Positions 15,113 through 21,854 of a DNA stretch of 21,854 nt are shown piece by piece. How positions within the stretch are numbered: the stretch's first letter is position 1; each line of letters opens with the position of its first letter. The stretch comes from Flavobacteriales bacterium (lineage in GTDB: Bacteria > Bacteroidota > Bacteroidia > Flavobacteriales > BACL11): positions 1 through 21,854 of the forward strand of contig JABGXK010000063.1 in the NCBI GenBank assembly GCA_018675825.1, given 5' to 3'. The notes under the pieces are model-generated. The model ran no database searches, was not told the origin of the DNA, and was given only the letters and a program-made list of their open reading frames with translations. The position numbers were made by a program, and so were the translations under genes.

Positions 15113-16569
15113 TAGAATTGAAAGTATATAAAGTTATTAATCGTGGAGTGCGGAGCAAGAAATAATATTCCAAAAAGCATAAGGTAATATAGAGACCATC
15201 TTATCCATATTGGTTTAGATTGTAGTTTTTTCCACACATCATCTGATCTCTCATATAGACTATATCCTATTACGAAAAATATTAAAATAACACATTTTAT
15301 TATATCACTAAGATATATTCCAAGACCTCTGAATTGCATTCCCATATTATTATACTCATTTAAATCGGTAAGCATGTTTTTAATTACATAAAGTGCATCA
15401 TCAAGATTATTTGCTCGAAAGAAAATCCAGGCAAATGCAACTAATATAAATGTAATAGTTACATCAAAGATATTATTAAGCTTCGGGCTGTATTTTTTTA
15501 TTATTTCTGAAAGATATTTTTTTGGAGAATTAAGCGTTATTGAAAAAACTAGATAAGTACCATGAAGAGCTCCCCATATAATAAAAGTCCACTCTGCTCC
15601 ATGCCATAAACCACTTAGTAAAAAAGTTATAATTATATTATAATACCATTTCCACTTTACTACTCTATTTCCTCCTAATGGAATATATAGGTAATCTTTA
15701 AACCAAGAAGATAGTGTTATATGCCATCTTTGCCAAAACTCTTGTATAGATTTTGAAAAATAAGGTCTCTTAAAATTTTCTCTTAATTCAAAACCCATAA
15801 CTCTTGCAGTACCAATAGCAATATCTGAATAGCCTGAAAAGTCGCAATAGATTTGAAAAGTAAAGAAAATAGTTGCTACTAATAATGCTGCTCCAGTGTA
15901 GTTGTCTACGTTATTATAAACACCATTAACTAATATTGCTAAATTATTGGCAATAACTAATTTTTTAAAGAAACCCCACAGCATTTTTTGTAAGCCAGAT
16001 TTAACTCTATCGTATGAAAATTTATGTTCTTTAAAGAATTGAGGTAATAAATGATTTGATCTTTCAATAGGACCAGCAACTAACTGAGGGAAGAAAGAAA
16101 CATATACTGCAAATACACCTAAATGTTTTTGAGCTGGAGTTTTATTATTATACACATCAATGGTATAGCTTAACGTCTGAAATGTATAAAAGGATATCCC
16201 TACAGGAAGCAAGACATTAAAAAAGGGCACTTCATAGAAGATATTATATTGATTAAATAATGTCTGTATATTTTCACTAAAGAAATTGAAATACTTAAAA
16301 CCAAATAAAATTCCTAGATTACTTATTAAGCTGATGATTAGCCATTTTTTTCTTTTCTGCTTTAAATTAATTTTGGACATTTGATTTGAGCATATATAAT
16401 CAATAATAGTAGAAATCATTATTAGAATAATATAATCAACTCTCCAGCACATATAGAAATAATAGCTAGCAATAAGTAAAAGAATCCATCTTTTTTTAAA
16501 AGGAATAATAAAGTATAGCGCTATAACTATTGGGAAAAAAACAAGAAATTGGATTGAATCAAATGACAT
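15112..16569 (-). CDS. MBOAT O-acyltransferase (AlgI-like)
   Basis: 485-residue polytopic membrane O-acyltransferase. The conserved MBOAT core is complete: PQLVAGPIER at 161-170, FQIYCDFSGYSDIAIG near 240, FWQRWHITLSSWFKDY at 278-293 (H283), YIPLGGNR to 302 and SGLWHGAEW at 319-327, where H323 is the canonical catalytic histidine. AlgI-like MBOATs bring acyl groups, normally acetyl, across the inner membrane for O-acylation of extracellular polysaccharide. It is first in a two-gene minus-strand unit with the SGNH-like partner, starts at the ATG at 16569 and has a good -7 promoter element 46 bp upstream. Setting inside the sulfated-polysaccharide locus implies that the same polymer is also acylated. 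The acyl group is not determined by the sequence. Confidence 0.94.
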   Translation of the reverse strand: MSFDSIQFLVFFPIVIALYFIIPFKKRWILLLIASYYFYMCWRVDYIILIMISTIIDYICSNQMSKINLKQKRKKWLIISLISNLGILFGFKYFNFFSENIQTLFNQYNIFYEVPFFNVLLPVGISFYTFQTLSYTIDVYNNKTPAQKHLGVFAVYVSFFPQLVAGPIERSNHLLPQFFKEHKFSYDRVKSGLQKMLWGFFKKLVIANNLAILVNGVYNNVDNYTGAALLVATIFFTFQIYCDFSGYSDIAIGTARVMGFELRENFKRPYFSKSIQEFWQRWHITLSSWFKDYLYIPLGGNRVVKWKWYYNIIITFLLSGLWHGAEWTFIIWGALHGTYLVFSITLNSPKKYLSEIIKKYSPKLNNIFDVTITFILVAFAWIFFRANNLDDALYVIKNMLTDLNEYNNMGMQFRGLGIYLSDIIKCVILIFFVIGYSLYERSDDVWKKLQSKPIWIRWSLYYLMLFGILFLAPHSTINNFIYFQF

Positions 16570-16614
16570 ATGTGCTAATGATCAAAAATTAGTGGCTAAA
16601 TTTTATATGTAAGA

Positions 16615-16640
16615 CAAATATACAAATAGATATATAGCAA
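16615..16640 (-). promoter_or_regulatory. Promoter candidate for the MBOAT/SGNH-like pair
   Basis: On the minus strand TATATTTG (16622 to 16615) is a perfect TAnnTTTG element. A TTG at 16640-16638 could serve as the upstream element, but its spacing of 15 bases is shorter than the usual 17-23. Transcription would start near 16608, giving a leader of about 40 bases before the ATG at 16569. Confidence 0.4.
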
Positions 16641-16645
16641 TTTAA

Positions 16646-16663
16646 ATATGTATTTATACATAT
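16646..16663. repeat. 18-bp palindrome between two divergent promoters
   Basis: ATATGTAT-TT-ATACATAT: two perfect 8-base arms around a TT centre. It sits between the candidate minus-strand promoter for the MBOAT gene (16615-16640) and the candidate plus-strand promoter for the GT4 gene (16672-16704). The position suits a binding site for a dimeric regulator acting on both promoters. However, the sequence is nearly pure A/T, where chance palindromes are common, and no regulator gene is in the window. Confidence 0.3.
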
Positions 16664-16671
16664 AAATGTAT

Positions 16672-16704
16672 TTGCTGATTAATTACAAAAAGATACTATA
16701 TTTA
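16672..16704 (+). promoter_or_regulatory. Promoter candidate for the GT4-gmhA-gmhB-wzi-tsaB run
   Basis: TTG at 16672-16674 and TATATTTA at 16697-16704 are separated by 22 bases. This fits the TTG-N17-23-TAnnTTTG pattern with one mismatch, A for the final G. Transcription would begin near 16711, a few bases before the ATG at 16719, as at the 2.8-kb promoter. Confidence 0.35.
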
Positions 16705-16718
16705 TAACTTTTTAATTT

Positions 16719-17882
16719 ATGAAGATGAAAGTTGCAATAATAGATCACTTGGGGGCGCACGGAAGTTCTCATCATTTTTATTTATTTGGTCAGGCAAAGG
16801 GTTTAATTGAGAATGGTGTTAATGTTAGTTTATATACTAATAGTTATACTAGTAATCCAGGTATTAAAGATTTGGCATTTTATCAGTTCTATCAAAATAT
16901 TTTCTCGAACACTAGCAAGTTAATAGTTGCAATGAGATATTTTATAGGATCTATTAAATCACATATACATGCTCGTGTTAATTCTTGTAGTATTTTTCAT
17001 TATCATTTATTTGGATATAGTGTGCTTGTATTGTTTAATATGATATTAGCTAAACTATTATTTGGTAAAATTGTTTTAACTATTCACGATGTTAGAAGTT
17101 TTTCAAATCATAAAACATCTTCAATTTACACAAGGTTAATTTATTTTTTATCGGATTCTATTTTAACACATAATAGATTTAGTAAAAAGGAAATAGTACA
17201 ATTTCATCAGTCTCTTAATAATAAGATTAAGATTATTCCACATGGAAATTACTTACCATTTATTAATATTCAGGAAAATCAAGAAGAATCTAGAATAAAA
17301 CTAGGAATTGGTTTAGATAAACCAGTGTTGTTGTTTTTTGGAATGATAAAAAAAGTTAAGGGTCTAGATTTGTTATTATCTGCCATGCCAAAAGTTATTA
17401 AAAATAACCCTGAAGTCATTTTGTTAGTAGCAGGAAAGCCATGGAAAGATGATTTTTCAACTTATCAGGATATTATTAATAAATTACAAATATCTAATAA
17501 TTGTATTCTGCATATTAAATTCATTTCATATGAAGATGTCGAACATTATTATTGCGCGGCTGATATTGTTGTGTTGCCTTACAGTAAGATATACCAAAGC
17601 GGAGTGTTAATGATGAGTTTAAGTTATTGTAAACCAGTAGTTTTGTCTGATCTAGAGTCTTTTAAAGAAATTGTTACAGACAAAAAGAGTGGTCTTTTTT
17701 TTAAAAGTGGTAATATTAGTTCATTATCTGAAGTTATTAATAATGCACTTGATAGTACTGATGTATTAGTAAAAATACAGTTACAAGGCTTAGATTTAAT
17801 GAAATCAAAATATAGCTGGAGTAAAATTGGAGAGCAAACTCGCGATGCTTATCGTAAAATCGATTATTTTTACAAAAAATAA
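16719..17882 (+). CDS. Family 4 (GT-B) glycosyltransferase
   Basis: 387-residue retaining glycosyltransferase with two Rossmann-like halves. The N-terminal acceptor domain starts with VAIIDHLGAHGSSHHF. The hinge is IPHG at 173-176. The donor domain carries FGMIKKVKGLD at 207-217, LLVAGKPW around 235-242, and the nucleotide-sugar pocket ADIVVLPYSKIYQSGV from 281. The usual E-x7-E motif is not well kept: the first Glu position is within KIYQSG, and the pocket ends in SDLESFKE. That occurs in some GT4 members. A second in-frame ATG at 16725 is possible. It is first in a second plus-strand transcription unit, 3 bp ahead of gmhA, so a heptose donor is an attractive but unproven idea. Confidence 0.88.
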   Translation: MKMKVAIIDHLGAHGSSHHFYLFGQAKGLIENGVNVSLYTNSYTSNPGIKDLAFYQFYQNIFSNTSKLIVAMRYFIGSIKSHIHARVNSCSIFHYHLFGYSVLVLFNMILAKLLFGKIVLTIHDVRSFSNHKTSSIYTRLIYFLSDSILTHNRFSKKEIVQFHQSLNNKIKIIPHGNYLPFINIQENQEESRIKLGIGLDKPVLLFFGMIKKVKGLDLLLSAMPKVIKNNPEVILLVAGKPWKDDFSTYQDIINKLQISNNCILHIKFISYEDVEHYYCAADIVVLPYSKIYQSGVLMMSLSYCKPVVLSDLESFKEIVTDKKSGLFFKSGNISSLSEVINNALDSTDVLVKIQLQGLDLMKSKYSWSKIGEQTRDAYRKIDYFYKK

Positions 17883-17885
17883 TAT

Positions 17886-18461
17886 ATGCAAGAAAGTATT
17901 TATAAGATAATAAAAGAATCTTCTGATAATTTTAATAACATTTCAAATGATAAAAATATAACATTAGAAATCGAAAAAATTATTGATTTAATTGTGAATG
18001 CTTTTCTCAACGATAATAAATTGCTTTTATGTGGTAATGGTGGAAGCGCTTCAGATGCACAGCATATAGCTGCTGAATTAAGTGGACGTTTTTTAAAAGA
18101 AAGAAAGCCTTTATATGCAGAAGCTCTAAATGTTAATACTTCTTTTCTTACAGCAGTTGCTAATGATTATGGTTTTGAAAAAACCTATGCAAGGATGATT
18201 GAGGCATCCGGAAAGCGTGGAGATATTTTGCTTGCATTGTCAACTTCAGGTAATTCTCCTAATGTATTACTTGCAATCCAAAAGGCTAATGAATTAGGAA
18301 TGAAAACTATTGGATTGACTGGAAGTGATGGTGGAGAGATGAATGGTATTTGTAATATTCTAATAAAAATACCGTCAAGTAATACTGCTCGAATTCAAGA
18401 GGCTCATATTTTAACTGGTCATATTATCTGTCAGTTAGTTGAAGAAAAAATGTTTGATTAA
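17886..18461 (+). CDS. gmhA: Phosphoheptose isomerase GmhA (SIS domain)
   Basis: Converts sedoheptulose 7-phosphate to D-glycero-D-manno-heptose 7-phosphate, the first step of ADP- or GDP-heptose synthesis. The 191-residue length is normal. CGNGGSASDAQHIAAELSGR at 49-68 contains the phosphate-binding SIS loop, H60 and the probable catalytic E64. STSGNSPNV at 119-127 is the second phosphate loop, and QEAH at 171-174 supplies the probable catalytic histidine. It lies 3 bp after the GT4 gene and 3 bp before gmhB. A related SIS-family protein, such as one for another sugar phosphate, is less likely given gmhB next door. Confidence 0.92.
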   Translation: MQESIYKIIKESSDNFNNISNDKNITLEIEKIIDLIVNAFLNDNKLLLCGNGGSASDAQHIAAELSGRFLKERKPLYAEALNVNTSFLTAVANDYGFEKTYARMIEASGKRGDILLALSTSGNSPNVLLAIQKANELGMKTIGLTGSDGGEMNGICNILIKIPSSNTARIQEAHILTGHIICQLVEEKMFD

Positions 18462-18464
18462 ATT

Positions 18465-18953
18465 ATGTATGATACTCTTTTTTTAGATCGAGATGGCGTG
18501 ATTAATTACAAATTAGAAGCCAGATATGTCACAAATTATCATCAGTTTAAATTTATCCAAAATTCAGATCTTGCTATTAGGGAATTAAGTAAAATATTTA
18601 AAAGGATTTTTATTGTTACAAATCAACAAGGTATTGGTAAGGGTATTATGTCTAAAAATGATTTAAATAGTCTACATGAAATAATGCAAGATAAATTATC
18701 TACAAAAAAAAAATACATCAAAAAAATATATTATTGCCCACATTTAGAATTAGACCTCTGTAATTGCAGAAAGCCAAATACAGGAATGTTAGAGCAAGCT
18801 ATAAAAGATTTTCCAGAAATTAAAATTAAATCTTCTTTTTTAGTAGGAGATTCCGACAGTGATATTGAAGCAGGGAATAAGTTTGGACTCCAAACAGTTA
18901 AGGTAGATAATAATTACACTTTATATCACTGGCTACAAGAAATTTCTTTGTAA
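18465..18953 (+). CDS. gmhB: D-glycero-D-manno-heptose 1,7-bisphosphate 7-phosphatase GmhB-like (HAD family)
   Basis: HAD-IIIA phosphatase of 162 residues; GmhB removes the 7-phosphate from heptose 1,7-bisphosphate. FLDRDGVIN puts the nucleophile and acid/base aspartates at D8 and D10. TNQQGIGKG follows at 52-60, the CRKPNTGM block at 101-108 and GDSDSDIEAG at 128-137. The structural zinc site is C91, H93, C99 and C101. The loop between His and the second Cys is only five residues, clearly shorter than in E. coli GmhB, and the whole protein is compact. It lies 3 bp after gmhA, and its stop overlaps the start of the Wzi-like gene by one base (TAATG). The related histidinol-phosphate phosphatases share this fold, but the gmhA neighbour favours GmhB. 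Confidence 0.9.
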   Translation: MYDTLFLDRDGVINYKLEARYVTNYHQFKFIQNSDLAIRELSKIFKRIFIVTNQQGIGKGIMSKNDLNSLHEIMQDKLSTKKKYIKKIYYCPHLELDLCNCRKPNTGMLEQAIKDFPEIKIKSSFLVGDSDSDIEAGNKFGLQTVKVDNNYTLYHWLQEISL

Positions 18954-20554
18954 TGAGACAAACACTATTTTTTCTTTTTTTTATCTTTTGTTTTGCTAAT
19001 ATATGTGCTCAGCAAATAAATGTTCCTTTAGGATATAGTTTTAATCAATTGATAGATAGAGAAATTAGTCAAAAAATAAATCACTCATCATTCAAGCCCT
19101 TAATTAAGACAAGTATTAATATAAATATTGACTCAATATTAGAAAAAGAATTTTCTATAAATAAAAATCTTCTGAATCATAAATTATTTAATAGACACTG
19201 GATATTAATTGAAGGAGATGATTATAAAATAGAGGGATCTCCTTTATTAAATTTATCATTAGGATATGAGAGAGTAGAGGAAATTAATACTTTTACAAAT
19301 ACAAGAGGCTTTGTATTAGAAGGATATATAGGAGGTAAAGTTTCTTTTTATACTTCTTTTGTTGAAAATCAATCAGTATTTCCAAATTATTTAGATTCTA
19401 TTATTCGAACACCAACTAATGATTATGTAATACCTGGACAAGGACGAGGTAGATCATATTATGATAATGGGTTTGATTACGCAAAATCATCCGGATATTT
19501 ATCTTTTAATGTATCTGATAATTTTACACTGCAATTAGGGCATGGCAAACATTTTATTGGAAATGGTTATCGCTCTCTTTTATTATCAGATAATGCATTT
19601 AACTATCCATTTTTAAGATTACAAACAAGTTTTGGGAAGTTTCAATATACTAATCTATATACTGAGTTTCAGGATATGAAAAATTACTTATCATCAGAGA
19701 ATAATTATGATTATATGGGGTATGCTAAAAAATATATGTCGGCACATCACCTTTCTTATAAGTTAAGTGAAAAATTCAATATTGGTATTTTTGAGTCTAT
19801 TATTTGGAAATCTAATCATACTCTAGGAGCTAATGGCTTTGATGTAAATTATTTAAACCCTATTATTTTTTTTAGACCAATAGAGTATTCAATAAACTCA
19901 CCTGATAATGCAATAATTGGATTAGATATAAAATATAATATTACAAAAGGATCTAATTTATATGCTCAGTTAATTTTTGATGAGTTTACTTTAAAGCAAT
20001 TAAAATCTAATGATGGCTATTGGGCTAATAAATATGGTTATCAGCTTGGATACAAGCATTATGATCTGTTTAATATTTCAAATTTAACTCTTCATTTAGA
20101 AAGAAATTATGTTCGTCCATACACTTATTCTCATTGGAATAATGCTAATTATGGTCATTACAATGAAGAGCTTGCTCATCCATTGGGTGCAAATTTTTCA
20201 GAAAATATTTTTATACTTCATTATAGAAATGGTAGACTTGAAATACAATTGAAATACTTAGATATTATTTATGGTGCTGATTATATAGGGGATACAATTT
20301 CTTATGGAAATAATATCTATTCTGATTACAATGATAGATCTTCTGATAATGGAATTGAGATGTATAATGGTAATAAAACTAATATTGACTATAGTCAGAT
20401 TAATATAGGTTATGTTATAAATCCCTATACTAATTTGAAGGTTGATTTCTCTTTAGTTAGTAGGGTACTTTCTAGTGAGATACATGATTATCATACATTA
20501 TTTTATTCAATATCATTAAAATCAGATCTTTTTAATCATTATTACGATTTTTAA
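18953..20554 (+). CDS. Capsule assembly Wzi / gliding protein RemB-like outer-membrane beta-barrel
   Basis: 533 residues with a signal peptide at 1-19 (hydrophobic core, then NICA before QQ). The rest is rich in alternating aromatic and polar strands and ends in Phe, as expected of an outer-membrane barrel. The segment GHGKHFIGNGYRSLLLSD (about 195-213) is the conserved block of the Bacteroidota family annotated as capsule assembly Wzi or gliding-motility RemB. In E. coli, Wzi anchors group 1 capsule to the cell surface. In this locus a role in retaining or assembling the sulfated polymer is the natural inference. It overlaps gmhB by one base and is followed by tsaB after 6 bp. Confidence 0.85.
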   Translation: MRQTLFFLFFIFCFANICAQQINVPLGYSFNQLIDREISQKINHSSFKPLIKTSININIDSILEKEFSINKNLLNHKLFNRHWILIEGDDYKIEGSPLLNLSLGYERVEEINTFTNTRGFVLEGYIGGKVSFYTSFVENQSVFPNYLDSIIRTPTNDYVIPGQGRGRSYYDNGFDYAKSSGYLSFNVSDNFTLQLGHGKHFIGNGYRSLLLSDNAFNYPFLRLQTSFGKFQYTNLYTEFQDMKNYLSSENNYDYMGYAKKYMSAHHLSYKLSEKFNIGIFESIIWKSNHTLGANGFDVNYLNPIIFFRPIEYSINSPDNAIIGLDIKYNITKGSNLYAQLIFDEFTLKQLKSNDGYWANKYGYQLGYKHYDLFNISNLTLHLERNYVRPYTYSHWNNANYGHYNEELAHPLGANFSENIFILHYRNGRLEIQLKYLDIIYGADYIGDTISYGNNIYSDYNDRSSDNGIEMYNGNKTNIDYSQINIGYVINPYTNLKVDFSLVSRVLSSEIHDYHTLFYSISLKSDLFNHYYDF

Positions 20555-20560
20555 CTTTAT

Positions 20561-21235
20561 ATGAGTAGTTATATATTAAATATTGAAACTTCAACGAAAG
20601 CGTGTTCTGTTGCTCTATTTAATGGTGATAAATTATTGTCTTTTAGAGAGCAAGTGACAGATAAATTCTCTCACTCTGAAAAATTATCTTTGTATATATC
20701 AGAAGTAGTGAAAGAAGCTGATATTAGTTTCTCGCAGCTAAAGGCTGTGGCTGTTAGTATGGGTCCTGGATCATATACTGGATTAAGAATTGGTGTTTCA
20801 TCAGCTAAGGGTCTTTGTTATGCTTTAGATATTCCTTTGATTGCTATCTCAACTTTAAAATCTATGGCATATGAAATGTCACGGATTGAGAAAGCAGATC
20901 TGTACTGTCCAATGATTGATGCAAGAAGGATGGAGGTATATTCTGCATTTTATGATGCTGAGAATAATATGATTAGAAAAATTTGTGCAGATATTATTGA
21001 TAAAGATTCCTACAAAAAGGAATTGTCTAATAAAGTAATATTTTTTGGAGATGGTGCTGAAAAAATTCATTCAACTATTAATAATAAAAATGCTTTTTTT
21101 ATTTCAAATTTCCATCCAAGTGCACGATTTTTAGGCGCTCTAGCTTATAATAAATTTCTTGCAAGTGATTTCGAAGATACTGCTTATTTTGAGCCTTATT
21201 ATCTTAAGGATTTTGTATTAGGAAAAAAGAATTAG
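20561..21235 (+). CDS. tsaB: tRNA threonylcarbamoyladenosine biosynthesis protein TsaB
   Basis: 224-residue ASKHA-fold protein that partners TsaD and TsaE in adding the t6A modification at position 37 of ANN-decoding tRNAs. LNIETSTKACSVAL near the N-terminus and SMGPGSYTGLRIGVSSAKGL at about 66-85 are characteristic. As usual for TsaB, the metal-binding histidines of TsaD are absent. This is a housekeeping gene and marks the right-hand border of the polysaccharide locus, although it may be read through from the wzi-like gene 6 bp upstream. Its last 4 bases overlap the end of the converging helicase gene. Confidence 0.95.
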   Translation: MSSYILNIETSTKACSVALFNGDKLLSFREQVTDKFSHSEKLSLYISEVVKEADISFSQLKAVAVSMGPGSYTGLRIGVSSAKGLCYALDIPLIAISTLKSMAYEMSRIEKADLYCPMIDARRMEVYSAFYDAENNMIRKICADIIDKDSYKKELSNKVIFFGDGAEKIHSTINNKNAFFISNFHPSARFLGALAYNKFLASDFEDTAYFEPYYLKDFVLGKKN

Positions 21236-21854
21236 CGTCTAGTTCTTGTTTTTCTATTTTCACTAAATCTGCTTTTAAAAGAACCCTTTCCTTTAGATGA
21301 GGATGATTTTGTTTTCTCCCTAATAGAGCCTCTTCTTCCATTAGTTTCTTTTTTATCTCTAAAGGTTTTTCTTTTTGATGTTGATTTTTTATTATCTCCC
21401 TTATCACTTCCAGGAGCTTTAGATATTTCTACTGAAACTCTTTCACCATTCCATTCTGTATCTTTAAAGCTGCTTAGTATACTTCCTTCAAACTCACTGT
21501 CTACTTCAAAAAATGAGAAATTTTTAAAGATATCTATTTTTCCAACAGGTATATTTCTTTTTTTAGTAAATTCATTTATCATTCCTATTAGATTCTGAGC
21601 TTGCATATTTTTTTGGTTGCCAAGATTTATAAAGAATCTTGTATAGCCTTCTTCCGCATGACTACTATTCCCACCTTTATTATTAGATTTTATTCTGCTC
21701 TTTGATCTATTTTCATTTCTAGAATTATTTCTTGAACTGTCTCTTGATGTTGCGCTATTTGAAGTTACATTAAGATTACTAGCATTTTTATAAAATGATA
21801 AGAATCTATTAAATTCTGCTGAAATAAAATGTTTAAGTAATTCTTCTTTATCTA
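21232..21854 (-). CDS. DEAD/DEAH-box RNA helicase, C-terminal part (DbpA RNA-binding domain)
   Basis: The gene enters from beyond the right edge; first complete codon at 21852, about 206 residues visible. The visible part begins after the helicase core with KEELLKHFISAEF. A Ser/Asn/Arg-rich linker follows, then GYTRFFINLG, QNLIGMINEF and VGKIDIFKNFSFFEV, the DbpA-type RRM-like domain seen at the end of DeaD/CshA-type helicases. A tail of about 55 residues, nearly all Lys, Arg, Ser, Gly and Thr, completes it. Such proteins remodel RNA and often act in ribosome assembly or cold adaptation. The ATG at 21606 is internal to this frame, not the start. It converges on tsaB with a 4-bp overlap. Confidence 0.9.
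   Translation of the reverse strand, partial: DKEELLKHFISAEFNRFLSFYKNASNLNVTSNSATSRDSSRNNSRNENRSKSRIKSNNKGGNSSHAEEGYTRFFINLGNQKNMQAQNLIGMINEFTKKRNIPVGKIDIFKNFSFFEVDSEFEGSILSSFKDTEWNGERVSVEISKAPGSDKGDNKKSTSKRKTFRDKKETNGRRGSIREKTKSSSSKGKGSFKSRFSENRKTRTRR

Noticed and set aside
20879..21070. Minus-strand frame inside tsaB
   Set aside because: Antisense shadow of a conserved housekeeping gene.
21204..21407. Second minus-strand frame in the helicase tail
   Set aside because: Alternative frame of the repetitive Lys/Arg/Ser-rich tail; the in-frame reading continues the DbpA-type domain.
1..21854. Mobile element, prophage, CRISPR, tRNA or rRNA
   Set aside because: No transposase, integrase, terminal inverted repeats, regularly spaced repeats or structural-RNA-like sequence was seen on reading both strands.

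Overview
The window (21,854 bp, strongly AT-rich, almost no non-coding DNA) looks like a Bacteroidota chromosome. The signs are promoter -7 elements of the TAnnTTTG type, a lack of clear Shine-Dalgarno sequences, a Wzi/RemB-type outer-membrane protein, and a DEAD-box helicase with a DbpA-type RNA-binding domain. I see no tRNA, rRNA, CRISPR, phage or transposase. No stretch longer than 300 bp lacks a gene; the largest gap is 149 bp (16570-16718).

The main content is a surface-polysaccharide locus wired to sulfate activation. On the left, on the minus strand, cysC-cysD-cysN (cysN cut by the window edge) makes PAPS from sulfate. Diverging from it at about 2.8 kb is one tightly packed plus-strand run (2858-14125). 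In order it holds a DeoC-like aldolase, CysQ (PAP phosphatase), a Wzx-type flippase, two sulfotransferases, a Wzy-like polymerase, a dTDP-L-rhamnose-4-epimerase-like SDR, a secreted glycoside-hydrolase-like protein, two more sulfotransferases and a GT2 glycosyltransferase. Seven of its nine junctions are ATGA stop/start overlaps.

A minus-strand pair (14120-16569) encodes an MBOAT acyltransferase and an SGNH-like partner, probably a polysaccharide O-acetylation cassette. From 16719 a second plus-strand run encodes a GT4 glycosyltransferase, GmhA, GmhB (heptose precursor enzymes), a Wzi/RemB-like outer-membrane barrel and TsaB (tRNA t6A modification). A DEAD-box helicase converges on tsaB and leaves the window on the right.

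Inferred logic: CysDNC makes PAPS; four sulfotransferases sulfate an oligosaccharide or polymer; CysQ clears the PAP by-product; Wzx and Wzy flip and polymerise; MBOAT/SGNH adds acyl groups; the GH-like protein trims polymer in the periplasm; Wzi helps anchor or assemble it outside. The product would be a sulfated, probably also acylated, capsule or exopolysaccharide. The initiating sugar-phosphate transferase, Wza/Wzc-type export genes, heptose kinase and nucleotidyltransferase, and sulfite-reduction genes are not in the window.
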